Shown piece by piece: positions 1 through 9,585 of a stretch of 64,000 bases of DNA. The translations under genes were made by a program, and so were the position numbers. The first letter of the stretch is position 1. Each line of letters starts with the position of its first letter. Below the pieces are notes generated by a model. That model was not told the origin of the DNA. It searched no databases and saw only the letters and a program-made list of their open reading frames with translations. This DNA is from Xenorhabdus lircayensis (GTDB taxonomy: Bacteria; Pseudomonadota; Gammaproteobacteria; Enterobacterales; Enterobacteriaceae): positions 16,305-80,304 of the forward strand of contig NZ_JACOII010000026.1 of assembly GCF_016306625.1 (NCBI RefSeq), read 5' to 3'.

Positions 1-1
1 C

Positions 2-946
2 TATATCCTTCATTCCGTTTTCTGGTTTAGCTTAGGCGATTGTATAAAAATCACTTACGACCTAGCAGGTTCGATACACAATATTTGTTTGGCTCCAGAT
101 GTAGCACGCTCACTCACTATGGGAACAGCTATACCAGGAATAGAAGGTTCAAGCATCACACAAATAGCTAATGATCTCGCCCGTGGTGATCTCAATCGCT
201 TCTTTGCAGGTGATCCCAAAGCGGGTATTTATATGGCATGGGCCTATCCAATCTTTATGGGGGGTTTGCCGGGTGCTGCTTTGGCCATGTACTTGGCCGC
301 CCCGAAATCACGTCGTCCTCAGATTGGGGGAATGTTATTTTCCGTCGCCTTAACATCATTCCTTACAGGTATTACTGAACCAATAGAGTTTTCATTCTTG
401 TTCTTAGCTCCTGCTCTATATGTTTTACATGCAGTTCTTGCGGGCGTGAGCATGGTAATTACTAACTCTTTGGGTGTATTGCACGGTTTCGGTTTCTCTG
501 CTGGACTCATTGATTTTGGATTGAATTGGGGATTGGCAACAAAACCATGGATACTCGTCCCACTTATTGCCCTCTTCTTCCTAATCTATTTTGTTTCTTT
601 TACCTTAATGATCCGCATTTTCAACCTAAATACATTAGGTAGGGAAGAGGCAAATTCGGATACAGCCATTTCTGCATCCCAAGATAAAGAAGCTATCACA
701 CATTACATCAATGCCCTCGGCGGAAGTGGCAATATCCGTACCGTTGATGCCTGCATCACTCGACTCCGTTTAACAGTGGAAGATAATACTCGATTAGATG
801 AAGCTCAATTGAAGAAACTAGGTGCTAAGGGGATATTAAAAATAGGTAAACAGAATATTCAAGTCATTCTTGGCCCACAAGCTGAAAGCATCGCTGAACA
901 AGTCAAAGTCCAGTTGAAATTAAGTCACGTTAATAAAACCGAATGA
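2..946 (+). CDS. nagE: PTS N-acetylglucosamine transporter, IIC-IIB part (5' end outside window)
   Basis: The reading frame is open from the window edge, so this is the 3' part of a longer gene. It encodes the end of the membrane IIC channel (GLPGAALAMYLAAPK, then ITEPIEFSFLFLAP) and a IIB domain whose phospho-cysteine lies in DACITRLRL. The family imports and phosphorylates N-acetylglucosamine at the inner membrane, supplying GlcNAc-6-phosphate to nagA and nagB downstream. E. coli NagE continues into a IIA domain. Here the protein stops about 30 residues after the IIB core, so phosphate would have to come from a separate IIA, probably the glucose IIA (Crr); that is inference. The gene points the same way as nagB, whereas in E. 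coli nagE and nagB diverge. A related glucose- or maltose-type IICB cannot be wholly excluded. Confidence 0.85.
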   Translation, partial: YILHSVFWFSLGDCIKITYDLAGSIHNICLAPDVARSLTMGTAIPGIEGSSITQIANDLARGDLNRFFAGDPKAGIYMAWAYPIFMGGLPGAALAMYLAAPKSRRPQIGGMLFSVALTSFLTGITEPIEFSFLFLAPALYVLHAVLAGVSMVITNSLGVLHGFGFSAGLIDFGLNWGLATKPWILVPLIALFFLIYFVSFTLMIRIFNLNTLGREEANSDTAISASQDKEAITHYINALGGSGNIRTVDACITRLRLTVEDNTRLDEAQLKKLGAKGILKIGKQNIQVILGPQAESIAEQVKVQLKLSHVNKTE

Positions 947-1318
947 TATTGTATACTTAACGTCAAAAAGGAACGCAATGGCGTTCCTTTTCGTTACAAA
1001 CAATAAACCTAATACATTGTATTAAATCAATAAAATACTCAAAATTACTTATTTATCATTAAAAAAAAACATCTTTTAAAAACCCATTAATCAGTCAACA
1101 TTCATACCATTCATACTTAAATGCTAGCCAATAAATCCATCTTATTTTATTATTAAAAATATCTTTTATCGAATTGAATGGGACAAGGCTCCACTCAGAA
1201 CAGGTATGATGTGCAGTTTTATCCTACGGCTATCACGCATGACATTGATATCTCACATATCGCGTATATCGTGCATAGCTCTCATAATTAAACTAACGAA
1301 TAATTTTAAGAGGTAATC
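947..1318 (+). promoter_or_regulatory. nagE-nagB spacer, likely nagBAC promoter region
   Basis: After the terminator, about 325 bases of AT-rich sequence precede nagB. This is where the nagBAC promoter and NagC operators would be expected by analogy with E. coli. I see AT-rich dyad-like stretches (around 1140-1165) but no clear NagC operator or CRP palindrome. A good ribosome-binding site (AAGAGG) sits just before the nagB ATG. I see no gene in this stretch. Confidence 0.4.
966..991 (+). terminator. Rho-independent terminator after nagE
   Basis: An 11-bp perfect stem (AAAAGGAACGC at 966-976 with GCGTTCCTTTT at 981-991) encloses a four-base AATG loop, and the T-rich 3' arm supplies the U-tract. 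It lies 20 bases after the nagE stop. Confidence 0.85.
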
Positions 1319-2125
1319 ATGAGGCTAATCCCCCTAACTATGGCAAGTGATGTCGGTCGATGGTCTGCTCACTATATTGCATGTAAAATCAATGAATTCA
1401 ATCCAACTGCCGAACGTCCTTTCTTGCTTGGGCTTCCCACCGGTAGCACGCCACTCACTACTTACAGGGAGCTTATTTCCCTGTATCAAGCCAGAAAAGT
1501 AAGCTTCAAGCACGTTGTGACATTTAATATGGATGAATACGTCGGCCTGCCGGAAGATCATCCCCAAAGCTACCACTCATTTATGCACCAAAATTTCTTT
1601 AGCCAAATTGATATTCCAAAAGAAAATATCAATTTGTTAAACGGAAATGCGACAGAGATTGATGTTGAGTGCCAGCGTTACGAAAATAAGATCAAAGCCT
1701 ATGGCAAGATCCATTTATTCATGGGAGGGGTCGGTAATGATGGGCACATTGCCTTTAATGAACCTGCGTCTTCCCTCTCTTCACGTACACGTATCAAGAC
1801 ACTCACCATTGAAACACGGACAGCAAATTCCCGTTTTTTCAATAATGATGTGGAACAAGTCCCCAAATATGCATTGACCGTTGGTGTAGGAACTTTAATG
1901 GATGCCGAAGAAATCATGATCCTGGCAACCGGCATGAATAAGGCACAGGCTCTGCAAGCCGCGATAGAGGGAAATATCAACCATATGTGGACAGTGAGTT
2001 GCCTCCAAATACACCCAAAATCACTCATCGTCTGTGATGAGCCTGCAACAATGGAACTGAAGGTGAAAACAGTGAAGTATTTCTGCCAGTTAGAAGCTGA
2101 CATTATCAATGAATTCGCCAGCTAG
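1319..2125 (+). CDS. nagB: Glucosamine-6-phosphate deaminase NagB
   Basis: Converts glucosamine-6-phosphate to fructose-6-phosphate and ammonia in the cytoplasm, the last step feeding amino sugars into glycolysis. The 268-residue protein is close to the 266 of E. coli and aligns from the first residue. The catalytic residues known in the family are in place: Asp72 in [10 protein letters not shown], and Asp141, His143 and Glu148 in [11 protein letters not shown]. The start is an ATG preceded by AAGAGG. It is the first gene of nagB-nagA-nagC; nagA follows after 27 bases. Confidence 0.97.
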   Translation: MRLIPLTMASDVGRWSAHYIACKINEFNPTAERPFLLGLPTGSTPLTTYRELISLYQARKVSFKHVVTFNMDEYVGLPEDHPQSYHSFMHQNFFSQIDIPKENINLLNGNATEIDVECQRYENKIKAYGKIHLFMGGVGNDGHIAFNEPASSLSSRTRIKTLTIETRTANSRFFNNDVEQVPKYALTVGVGTLMDAEEIMILATGMNKAQALQAAIEGNINHMWTVSCLQIHPKSLIVCDEPATMELKVKTVKYFCQLEADIINEFAS

Positions 2126-2152
2126 GACTTATTTAGGAGTTAAAAAACCAAT

Positions 2153-3310
2153 ATGTACGCATTAACCAACGGCATTATTTATACCGGATATGACAGGCTT
2201 GATAACCATGCGATTATCATTGCGGACGGTTTGATTAAACAAGTTTGTCCGGCAAATGAGTTACCAGAAGAGATTGAAAAACACGATTTACAGGGCGCAA
2301 ACCTCGCACCTGGATTTATTGATCTGCAAGTCAACGGCTGTGGTGGTGTCCAGTTTAATGAGCGATTGGAAGATATTTCAGAGGATACTCTGCATATCAT
2401 GCAAAAAACCAACCAGCTCTATGGTTGTACCAGTTTCCTGCCCACCCTTATCACTAGTCCTGATGAATTGATGATAAAAGCGATTGAAGTAATGCGCTCT
2501 TATCTGAAAAAAAATCCCAATCAAGCACTAGGGCTGCATATAGAAGGGCCTTATATCAACCCAATAAAAAAAGGGACTCACAATCCGGTTTATATCCGTA
2601 AGCCAACACCGGAAATGGTTAACTACCTGTGCCTTAATGCTGATGTCATCACTAAAGTCACCCTCGCTCCTGAAATGGTGGAAAGCAAATATATTCAACA
2701 ATTGGTCGAAGCCGGCATTATTGTTTCTGCGGGTCATTCCAATGCCACCTATGAAGAAGCACGTCATGGTTTCCAAAATGGCATTACTTTCTCTACCCAC
2801 TTATATAATGCAATGCCCCCGATTTCCGGGCGCCAGCCTGGGCTAGTCAGTGCCATTTATGATTCATCAGAAGTCTATGCTGGCATTATTTGTGATGGGA
2901 TGCATGTTTCATGGCCAAATGTTCGCAATTCCAAGAGATTAAAAAATGAAAAACTTATCTTGGTAACGGATGCGATCACTCCTGCTGGACTTGCTCCCGA
3001 CGCCATGGAGCAATTTACCTTTGCCAGCAAAACAATATATTATCGAAATGGGTTATGTGTTGATGAAAATGGGACACTGAGTGGTTCATCAATCACAATG
3101 ATTGGTAGCGTCAAAAATAGTGTTGAACATGTTGGTATTGCTTTGGATGAAACGTTGCGGATGGTGACGCTTTACCCAGCCCGAGCAATCGGTGTTGATA
3201 AAGACTTCGGCACGATTGAATCCGGCAAGGTAGCGAATCTGACCGCGTTTACTCACGATTTCAACATTTGCAAAACCATTGTTAACGGAAGTGAAGTCAA
3301 ACTATCGTGA
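2153..3310 (+). CDS. nagA: N-acetylglucosamine-6-phosphate deacetylase NagA
   Basis: Removes the acetyl group from GlcNAc-6-phosphate to give glucosamine-6-phosphate for NagB; the substrate is also the inducer that releases NagC. The 385-residue amidohydrolase is near the usual 382. The metal and active-site signatures follow in order: [22 protein letters not shown] (Glu ligand), [12 protein letters not shown] and THLYNAMPP (His ligands), and [10 protein letters not shown] (catalytic Asp). The start ATG has TAGGAGTT upstream. nagC begins 12 bases after its stop, consistent with one transcript. Confidence 0.97.
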   Translation: MYALTNGIIYTGYDRLDNHAIIIADGLIKQVCPANELPEEIEKHDLQGANLAPGFIDLQVNGCGGVQFNERLEDISEDTLHIMQKTNQLYGCTSFLPTLITSPDELMIKAIEVMRSYLKKNPNQALGLHIEGPYINPIKKGTHNPVYIRKPTPEMVNYLCLNADVITKVTLAPEMVESKYIQQLVEAGIIVSAGHSNATYEEARHGFQNGITFSTHLYNAMPPISGRQPGLVSAIYDSSEVYAGIICDGMHVSWPNVRNSKRLKNEKLILVTDAITPAGLAPDAMEQFTFASKTIYYRNGLCVDENGTLSGSSITMIGSVKNSVEHVGIALDETLRMVTLYPARAIGVDKDFGTIESGKVANLTAFTHDFNICKTIVNGSEVKLS

Positions 3311-3322
3311 GTATAAAGACTG

Positions 3323-4546
3323 ATGAGTAATGAGAATGCACAGAAGCAAATCGGTAATATTGATCTTATCAAACAGCTAAATGGTGCGGTGGTCTATCGC
3401 CTGATTGATCAGCATGGGCCAATATCACGTATCCAAATTGCAGAAGAAAGCCAGCTTGCTCCCGCTAGCGTAACTAAAATTACTCGTCAGCTATTGGAAC
3501 GTGGCCTGATAAAAGAAGTCGAGCACCAAGCCTCCACCGGAGGAAGGCGCGCGATCTCCATTATTACCGAAACCCGCCATTTCCATACGATTGGGATTCG
3601 ACTTGGGCGCCATGATGCAAGTGTGGCACTGTTCGACATGAACGGCAAAACGTTAGTGGAAGAACGTTATCCTGTACCGGAAAATACTCAGCAGGCTGTC
3701 GAAAAGCGGATTATTTCTGCGATTGAGAATTTCATCGATAAAAACCAGCGCCGGATCCGTGAGTTGATCGCAATTTCAGTCATTCTTCCCGGCCTGGTTG
3801 ACTCCGATGAGGGTATTGTTCGCTATATGCCACATATCAAGGTAGATAACTGGCCTCTGGTTACGAATCTTAGAGATCATTTCAATACCTTCTGCTTTAT
3901 TGGACATGACATTCGCAGTCTGGCATTAGCTGAAAGTTATTTTGGGGCAACCCGCGATTGTGAGGACTCCATTCTAGTCCGTATCCACCGGGGGACAGGT
4001 GCTGGTGTCATCGTTAACAACAATATACTGCTCAATAAACGCGGTAGTCTGGGCGAAATAGGCCATATCCAAATTGAGCCACTGGGTGAACTCTGTCATT
4101 GTGGTAATTTTGGCTGTCTGGAAACCATTTCTTCTAACTCAGCGATAGAAGCCAGAGTACAGCATCAGTTGCGGCAGGGTTTCCCAAGCCAGCTTACCTT
4201 GAATAACTGCAACATTCATGCGATCTGCCTCGCAGCCAATGCAGGTGATCCGCTGGCAACAGAAGTCATCAGGCAGGTAGGGCACTATCTTGGCAAAGCT
4301 ATCTCGATGACGATTAACTTATTTAATCCCCAGAAAGTGGTTATTGCGGGAGAACTCACTGAAGCAGAGCAGGTTTTACTCCCCGCTATTCAGAGCTGTA
4401 TCAATACGCAGGTACTAAAAGCATTCCGAGAAGATCTCCCCGTTGTAGTTTCTGAACTAAATCACTGCTCTGCAATTGGCGCATTCGCACTAACAAAACG
4501 CGCTATGCTTAATGGTGTACTGTTACAACATCTTCTTGAGGGATAA
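3323..4546 (+). CDS. nagC: NagC, ROK-family repressor of amino-sugar genes
   Basis: Transcriptional repressor of the nag genes; in E. coli it binds GlcNAc-6-phosphate and also affects glmUS, chb and fim genes. The N-terminal winged helix-turn-helix (about residues 20-80, GPISRIQIAEESQLAPASVTKI) is followed by a ROK sugar-kinase-like domain. That domain keeps the glycine-rich RGTGAGVIVNN segment and the zinc cluster CHCGNFGCLE. Length 407 against 406 in E. coli. In E. coli nagD and asnB follow; here a tRNA operon follows directly, so nagD is absent from this operon. The ribosome-binding site is weak, but the start matches the family. Confidence 0.96.
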   Translation: MSNENAQKQIGNIDLIKQLNGAVVYRLIDQHGPISRIQIAEESQLAPASVTKITRQLLERGLIKEVEHQASTGGRRAISIITETRHFHTIGIRLGRHDASVALFDMNGKTLVEERYPVPENTQQAVEKRIISAIENFIDKNQRRIRELIAISVILPGLVDSDEGIVRYMPHIKVDNWPLVTNLRDHFNTFCFIGHDIRSLALAESYFGATRDCEDSILVRIHRGTGAGVIVNNNILLNKRGSLGEIGHIQIEPLGELCHCGNFGCLETISSNSAIEARVQHQLRQGFPSQLTLNNCNIHAICLAANAGDPLATEVIRQVGHYLGKAISMTINLFNPQKVVIAGELTEAEQVLLPAIQSCINTQVLKAFREDLPVVVSELNHCSAIGAFALTKRAMLNGVLLQHLLEG

Positions 4547-4633
4547 TTTCGACCCGTTTTGCCGACAAAGTCAGCAAAGCGATTACAGGACAAGCAAATA
4601 AACGATTTTGTGCATATTTCTTTAAAAAAGCAG

Positions 4634-4670
4634 TTGACGCATTTGTTTGATATACGCATAATGCGCCCCG
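4634..4670 (+). promoter_or_regulatory. Promoter of the tRNA operon, stringent type
   Basis: A -35 element TTGACG (4634-4639) and a -10 element CATAAT (4657-4662) are separated by 17 bases. They are followed at once by a GC-rich discriminator (GCGCCCC), the signature of promoters controlled by growth rate and ppGpp. The first tRNA begins about 33 bases beyond the expected transcription start. Confidence 0.75.
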
Positions 4671-4701
4671 CACCGCCGATGAAGGCAAAGCGAAAAAAGA
4701 T

Positions 4702-4778
4702 GGCTACGTAGCTCAGCTGGTTAGAGCACAGCACTCATAATGCTGGGGTCACAGGTTCGATTCCCGTCGTAGCCACCA
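4702..4778 (+). tRNA. metT: tRNA-Met (CAU), elongator
   Basis: A 77-base cloverleaf with 7-bp acceptor stem GGCTACG/CGTAGCC, anticodon CAT in CTCATAA, TTCGATT loop and encoded CCA. It nearly matches the E. coli elongator tRNA-Met and lacks the mismatched first pair of an initiator. First gene of a six-tRNA array; a near-identical copy lies at 5214. Confidence 0.97.
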
Positions 4779-4783
4779 TCTTT

Positions 4784-4868
4784 GCGGGAGTGGCGAAATT
4801 GGTAGACGCACCAGATTTAGGTTCTGGCGCCGCAAGGTGTGCGAGTTCAAGTCTCGCCTCCCGCACCA
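4784..4868 (+). tRNA. leuW: tRNA-Leu (UAG)
   Basis: An 85-base class II tRNA with acceptor stem GCGGGAG/CTCCCGC, anticodon TAG in GATTTAGGT, a long variable arm (GGCGCCGCAAGGTGT) and encoded CCA. Sequence and position match E. coli leuW. It starts five bases after tRNA-Met. Confidence 0.97.
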
Positions 4869-4936
4869 TTTCTTTGTCGGGTTGTACTTAGAATGTGTTT
4901 TAGTAGCAATTTTAAGTTTTAGTATGTTGTTTCAGG

Positions 4937-5011
4937 TGGGGTATCGCCAAGCGGTAAGGCACCAGGTTTTGATCCTGGCATGCCCTGGTTCGAATCCAGG
5001 TACCCCAGCCA
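4937..5011 (+). tRNA. glnU: tRNA-Gln (UUG), first copy
   Basis: A 75-base tRNA with acceptor stem TGGGGTA/TACCCCA, anticodon TTG in TTTTGAT and GCCA 3' end. It is identical to the copy at 5098, and the eight bases before each gene are similar, suggesting local duplication. Position corresponds to glnU in E. coli. Confidence 0.96.
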
Positions 5012-5097
5012 TACAACTGAAGCAAATACTCAAAACAATAAAAAGTTAGATTCACACTGTCTAAGCATAACAAAAGGTTGCCGTGATAACTTTCAGG

Positions 5098-5172
5098 TGG
5101 GGTATCGCCAAGCGGTAAGGCACCAGGTTTTGATCCTGGCATGCCCTGGTTCGAATCCAGGTACCCCAGCCA
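5098..5172 (+). tRNA. glnW: tRNA-Gln (UUG), second copy
   Basis: Same 75-base sequence as the tRNA at 4937, anticodon TTG, encoded CCA. Two identical UUG glutamine tRNAs in tandem also occur in the E. coli array (glnU, glnW). Confidence 0.96.
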
Positions 5173-5213
5173 TATCACTGAAAGTTGTCGCAAGTTTTAA
5201 AATTTTTGTAAAT

Positions 5214-5290
5214 GGCTACGTAGCTCAGCTGGTTAGAGCACAGCACTCATAATGCTGGGGTCACAGGTTCGATTCCCGTCGTAGCCACCA
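5214..5290 (+). tRNA. metU: tRNA-Met (CAU), second elongator copy
   Basis: A 77-base copy of the tRNA at 4702 with anticodon CAT and encoded CCA. Position corresponds to metU of E. coli. Confidence 0.96.
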
Positions 5291-5303
5291 TTTACAATAA
5301 AGT

Positions 5304-5377
5304 TGGGGTATCGCCAAGCGGTAAGGCACCGGATTCTGATTCCGGCATCCCAGGTTCGAATCCTGGTACCCCAGCCA
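5304..5377 (+). tRNA. glnV: tRNA-Gln (CUG)
   Basis: A 74-base tRNA with anticodon CTG in TTCTGAT and acceptor stem TGGGGTA/TACCCCA. By my count the variable region (CATC) is four bases, one shorter than in the UUG copies. It is the last tRNA here; E. coli has two CUG copies (glnV, glnX). Confidence 0.95.
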
Positions 5378-5462
5378 TATTTATCAATGCGTTATATAAA
5401 TTAACATATTGAAAAAAGGCAGAAAAAGAATATACAGTAAGAATATTCTTTGATGCACAAGG

Positions 5463-5483
5463 CCACCAAAAGGTGGTTTTTTT
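5463..5483 (+). terminator. Terminator of the tRNA operon
   Basis: CCACC, AAAA loop, GGTGG and then a run of T (5463-5483), about 85 bases after the last tRNA. Confidence 0.8.
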
Positions 5484-5636
5484 GTTTATCTGTCACCAAA
5501 ATATCAATCCGCTAAACCACACCTTCCCTATAACAATCTCTCTAGGTCAGTGATTTTGTGCTGCTATGATGGCAAAACAAGTCACCATTATAAATATGAA
5601 ACATCAACGAGAATTAGGTTATTAATGGATTCGTAA

Positions 5637-5686
5637 TATCCTCCTGATATCAATCGACAAATTTTCATCGTATTATCAGGAGGATA
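5637..5686. repeat. 12-bp perfect inverted repeat beyond the ubiF 3' end
   Basis: TATCCTCCTGAT (5637-5648) pairs with ATCAGGAGGATA (5675-5686) around a 26-base AT-rich spacer, ending seven bases from the ubiF stop. There is no U-tract on either strand, so it is not a standard terminator. It may stabilise the ubiF 3' end or bind a protein. The rest of the 5378-5693 spacer holds the tRNA terminator and nothing else I recognise. Confidence 0.6.
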
Positions 5687-5693
5687 ACATCAA

Positions 5694-6887
5694 TCACAAT
5701 CCCAACGCATATTTCAGTGCAAGATTTTTCATGGCACCTGAACGTTGTGCCGCCATCAGTGCCAGATTGCGCACTGTTTTCAATCCCGGCAAATCATTGC
5801 TGAATGCTGTGTGGAAAAGATCCATCCCTGCCTGCATCACTAAATTATCTGGCATTCTGCAACGTTGATAACGCATCAAGACCGTCAAAGAATCCCACTC
5901 TTCCAACAATTCTTTGGCATTGGCCAGCACTTTGAGCAGAACATCAACATCTCGATATCCCAAATTCACACCCTGCCCCGCCAATGGGTTGATGGTATGG
6001 GCCGCATCACCCAGTAAAGCTAGCCCTTCTTGCACATAGTGGCTGGCATGATGACGAACCAGAGGAAACGAACCTGCTGCAATCGGAGTAACTTTACCCA
6101 AGCGGGTGGGAAACGTCTGAGAAATCTCTCGCTCAAGTTGCGCCATTGTCATCGATTGCAATTGACGAATACGGGCGGGAGAGTCGTACCAAACCAATGA
6201 AGCCCACTGATCAAACAGTGGCAAAAAAGCTCTGGGGCCAGAAGGGAAAAACTGCTGCCATGTTGTATCTTGTTGAGGCTGCTCAGTCTTGACCGTTATC
6301 AACATACACGACTGACGATATTGCCACCCACTGCTGCCAATACCTGCCCATTGCCGCACCTGAGAACGGGCACCATCTGCACCAATAATCAAACGCGTGT
6401 CGATTTCTGTACCATCTGCCAATGTTACCAACCACGCTTTATGCTCATGCTGACGCTGCATCGATTTCAGAACGACAGGACAAAACAGTGTCAGATTGGG
6501 ATAACGCTCAAACTCCTGCCACAATGCCAGTTGCAGGATACGATTCTCCACCATGTAACCTAACTCTGGCAGTCCCAGATTTTTGGCATCGAAAATAACG
6601 TTGGAATCATTCTGTTCCCACGTTTCCAGTTTCCGATAAGGAGCGCTACGCATTTGCAATACGTTTTCCCAAGCTCCCAATTGTTTCAATAAATCCATGG
6701 AAGAACAGCTAATCGCAGATACGCGAACATCTGGTTCACTGTCCGCATCATAAGGCTCTGGTAGCTGGTGCTCCAATAACGCAACACGCCAGCCTTCCTG
6801 AGCCAATCCCAGTGCCGTCGCGGCACCAATCATGCCCGCTCCCACGACAACGATATCAAATTTTGGTTGTGGATTATTCATACTCAT
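5694..6887 (-). CDS. ubiF: UbiF, flavin hydroxylase of ubiquinone synthesis
   Basis: Hydroxylates the quinone ring (2-octaprenyl-3-methyl-6-methoxy-1,4-benzoquinol, the UbiF step) at the inner membrane during aerobic ubiquinone synthesis. The 397-residue protein begins with the FAD-binding GAGMIGAATALGLA, has the middle motif ADGARSQVRQ, and the second FAD motif GDAAHTINPLAGQGVNLG. All are typical of the UbiH/UbiF/VisC family. Its position between this tRNA array and miaB is as in E. coli, which distinguishes it from UbiH and VisC. It is transcribed away from miaB, and the 196-base gap should hold both promoters. Confidence 0.95.
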   Translation of the reverse strand: MSMNNPQPKFDIVVVGAGMIGAATALGLAQEGWRVALLEHQLPEPYDADSEPDVRVSAISCSSMDLLKQLGAWENVLQMRSAPYRKLETWEQNDSNVIFDAKNLGLPELGYMVENRILQLALWQEFERYPNLTLFCPVVLKSMQRQHEHKAWLVTLADGTEIDTRLIIGADGARSQVRQWAGIGSSGWQYRQSCMLITVKTEQPQQDTTWQQFFPSGPRAFLPLFDQWASLVWYDSPARIRQLQSMTMAQLEREISQTFPTRLGKVTPIAAGSFPLVRHHASHYVQEGLALLGDAAHTINPLAGQGVNLGYRDVDVLLKVLANAKELLEEWDSLTVLMRYQRCRMPDNLVMQAGMDLFHTAFSNDLPGLKTVRNLALMAAQRSGAMKNLALKYALGL

Positions 6888-7083
6888 TACGTCGTTAACT
6901 TATTGATTAAACTAGTGTACCGGAATTTTCCCTTTCCGGCTGTGAATATCCGGTGTTACAGTCTGGTCACTGGTGCCTCAAATGACTACAATAGCTAACA
7001 ATATTATGCTAAATACACTATGTGCAATACATTGCGCTTTTCAGTGTTGAAGCATCATTCCACTGGAAACACCGGATACAAAA

Positions 7084-8514
7084 ATGTCGACGATAAAAAA
7101 ACTGTACATCAAAACCTGGGGCTGTCAGATGAATGAATACGATTCATCCAAGATGGCCGACCTGCTGGAAACCACTCATGGTTATCAGTTAACCGAAGTC
7201 GCCGAAGAAGCTGATATCTTACTCCTGAATACGTGTTCAATCCGTGAAAAGGCCCAGGAAAAAGTCTTTCACCAACTCGGTCGTTGGAAAGGCCTGAAAG
7301 ACAAAAAGCCTGAAATCATTATTGGTGTTGGTGGCTGCGTTGCCTCTCAGGAAGGGGATTTTATTCGCCAGCGTGCGCCTAGCGTCGATATTATCTTCGG
7401 GCCACAAACCCTGCACCGTCTGCCTGAAATGATTAACCATGTAAAAGGCACTCGCAGCCCAATCGTTGATATCAGTTTCCCTGAAATCGAAAAATTCGAC
7501 CGTCTGCCAGAACCTCGCGCGGACGGTCCAAGTGCATTCGTTTCCATCATGGAAGGCTGTAATAAATACTGCACATTCTGCGTTGTTCCTTACACCCGTG
7601 GGGAAGAAGTCAGCCGCCCTTGTGATGATATTCTGTTTGAAATTGCCCAGCTTGCTGCGCAAGGTGTGCGCGAAGTTAACCTGCTCGGCCAGAACGTCAA
7701 TGCCTACCGTGGTGCCACATTTGATGGAGATATCTGTACATTTGCAGAACTGCTGCGTCTGGTTGCGGCTATTGATGGTATCGACCGCATCCGTTTCACT
7801 ACCAGCCATCCGATTGAATTTACTGACGATATTATCGCTGTCTACGAAGATACACCGGAGCTGGTCAGCTTCCTGCATCTGCCAGTCCAGAGTGGTTCTG
7901 ACCGCATTCTGACCCAGATGAAACGTGCTCACACTGCGCTCGAATACAAAGGTATCATTCGCCGTCTGCGCAAGGCTCGTCCTGACATTCTCATCAGTTC
8001 TGACTTCATCATCGGCTTCCCGGGTGAAACTCAGGATGATTTTGAAAAAACCATGAAACTGATTGCCGATGTTAATTTCGACATGAGTTTTAGCTTCATC
8101 TATTCAGCACGCCCGGGGACACCTGCTGCTGATTTGCCAGATGATGTGAGTGAAGAAGAGAAAAAACAGCGTCTGTACTTGCTCCAACAACGCATTAATC
8201 AACAAGCCATGAGCTTCAGCCGCGCAATGCTTGACAGCACACAGCGCATTCTGGTTGAAGGCCCATCCCGCAAAAATATCATGGAACTTTCCGGCCGTAC
8301 TGAAAATAACCGCGTGGTTAACTTTGAGGGAACGCCTGACATGATTGGCAAATTCGTTGATGTCGAAATTGTTGACGTATACTCTAACTCCCTGCGTGGT
8401 AAAGTTATCCTTACTGAAGATGAGATGGATCTGCGCATCCATGAGTCACCTGCATCAGTCATTGCCCGTACCCGCAAGGAAGATGAAATCGGCGTTGGAT
8501 TTTATCAGCCCTAA
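7084..8514 (+). CDS. miaB: MiaB, tRNA methylthiotransferase
   Basis: Radical-SAM enzyme that adds a methylthio group to i6A37, next to the anticodon of tRNAs reading UNN codons. Three N-terminal cysteines for the auxiliary cluster are visible ([26 protein letters not shown]). The radical-SAM triad is in [11 protein letters not shown], and a C-terminal TRAM domain follows. Length 476 against 474 in E. coli. The ATG at 7084 aligns with the family start. ybeZ, ybeY, corC and lnt follow in the conserved order. Confidence 0.97.
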   Translation: MSTIKKLYIKTWGCQMNEYDSSKMADLLETTHGYQLTEVAEEADILLLNTCSIREKAQEKVFHQLGRWKGLKDKKPEIIIGVGGCVASQEGDFIRQRAPSVDIIFGPQTLHRLPEMINHVKGTRSPIVDISFPEIEKFDRLPEPRADGPSAFVSIMEGCNKYCTFCVVPYTRGEEVSRPCDDILFEIAQLAAQGVREVNLLGQNVNAYRGATFDGDICTFAELLRLVAAIDGIDRIRFTTSHPIEFTDDIIAVYEDTPELVSFLHLPVQSGSDRILTQMKRAHTALEYKGIIRRLRKARPDILISSDFIIGFPGETQDDFEKTMKLIADVNFDMSFSFIYSARPGTPAADLPDDVSEEEKKQRLYLLQQRINQQAMSFSRAMLDSTQRILVEGPSRKNIMELSGRTENNRVVNFEGTPDMIGKFVDVEIVDVYSNSLRGKVILTEDEMDLRIHESPASVIARTRKEDEIGVGFYQP

Positions 8515-8538
8515 CAGGCCCTAACATAGAGATAATCA

Positions 8539-9585
8539 GTGACACAGATAAACCCACAAGTAGCAACACAAGAAATCTTTCTGGAACCCGCAGACAATCA
8601 ACGTCTGATGAGCCTGTGTGGACCGCTTGATGATAATCTGAAACAACTTGAGCGTCGTTTAGGTATAGAGATCAACCGCCGCGACAATCGTTTCAAACTG
8701 GTAGGTAAGCCACTGTATGTTAGTGCGGCAACAGGAATTCTGCGTCACCTTTATATTGCAACCGCCCCTGTACGCGGTGTAATACCCGATCTTGAGCCTG
8801 AACAGGTTCATCTGGCTATCACAGAGAGCCGTGTGCTGGAGCAAGCAGCAGAAAGCGTGCCTGACTATGGTAAGGCCGTGAATATCAAAACCAAGCGGGG
8901 TGTTGTAAAGCCCCGTACTCCCAATCAGGCGCAATATATTGCCAATATCCTTGCTCACGATATCACCTTCGGGATCGGGCCTGCGGGAACAGGGAAAACA
9001 TATTTGGCCGTCGCAGCGGCGGTTGATGCATTGGAGCGGCAAGAAATCCGCCGTATTCTGCTGACTCGTCCTGCGGTTGAAGCCGGTGAAAAATTGGGCT
9101 TCCTGCCAGGTGACCTGAGCCAGAAAGTCGATCCTTATCTGCGCCCGCTTTATGATGCCTTGTTTGAAATGCTGGGATTTGAAAAAGTTGAGAAACTGAT
9201 CGAAAGAAACGTTATTGAAGTGGCACCACTGGCTTATATGCGTGGACGTACCCTCAATGACGCCTTTATTATTCTCGACGAAAGCCAGAATACCACCATC
9301 GAACAGATGAAAATGTTTCTGACCCGCATTGGCTTTAATTCCAAGGCGGTCATTACAGGTGACGTAACCCAGATTGACCTGCCGAGAGGCCAGAAATCAG
9401 GTCTGAGCCACGCAGTAGAAGTTTTATCTGATGTTGATGATCTGAGCTTTAACTTCTTACATAGTGAAGACGTTGTCCGCCATCCGGTGGTTGCAAAAGT
9501 TGTTATCGCCTATGAAGCATGGGAAGCCGCAGAGCAGGAGCGTAAAAAAGCGCTCAATGAAAAACGCAAACAGGAAGCACAATGA
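8539..9585 (+). CDS. ybeZ: PhoH-like ATPase YbeZ
   Basis: PhoH-family P-loop ATPase, associated with RNA metabolism and thought to work with the ribonuclease YbeY. Visible signatures are Walker A GPAGTGKT (about residue 153) and Walker [10 protein letters not shown]. Length 348 against 346 in E. coli. The start is GTG, and its stop overlaps the ybeY ATG by four bases, implying translational coupling. The exact biochemical activity is not settled in the family. Confidence 0.95.
   Translation: MTQINPQVATQEIFLEPADNQRLMSLCGPLDDNLKQLERRLGIEINRRDNRFKLVGKPLYVSAATGILRHLYIATAPVRGVIPDLEPEQVHLAITESRVLEQAAESVPDYGKAVNIKTKRGVVKPRTPNQAQYIANILAHDITFGIGPAGTGKTYLAVAAAVDALERQEIRRILLTRPAVEAGEKLGFLPGDLSQKVDPYLRPLYDALFEMLGFEKVEKLIERNVIEVAPLAYMRGRTLNDAFIILDESQNTTIEQMKMFLTRIGFNSKAVITGDVTQIDLPRGQKSGLSHAVEVLSDVDDLSFNFLHSEDVVRHPVVAKVVIAYEAWEAAEQERKKALNEKRKQEAQ

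Noticed and set aside
1240..1262. Possible CRP site upstream of nagB around a TCACA half-site
   Set aside because: The opposite half-site reads ACATT rather than TGTGA, so the dyad is not convincing.
4837..5252. Frames over the tRNA array, including a minus-strand one with YLDSNQGMPGSKPGALPL
   Set aside because: These are translations of tRNA genes and their complements, a well-known source of spurious proteins; the tRNA cloverleafs explain the sequence.
7237..7932. A 231-codon minus-strand frame opposite miaB
   Set aside because: Antisense to a highly conserved gene, with no recognisable domain or ribosome-binding site; its openness follows from miaB codon bias.
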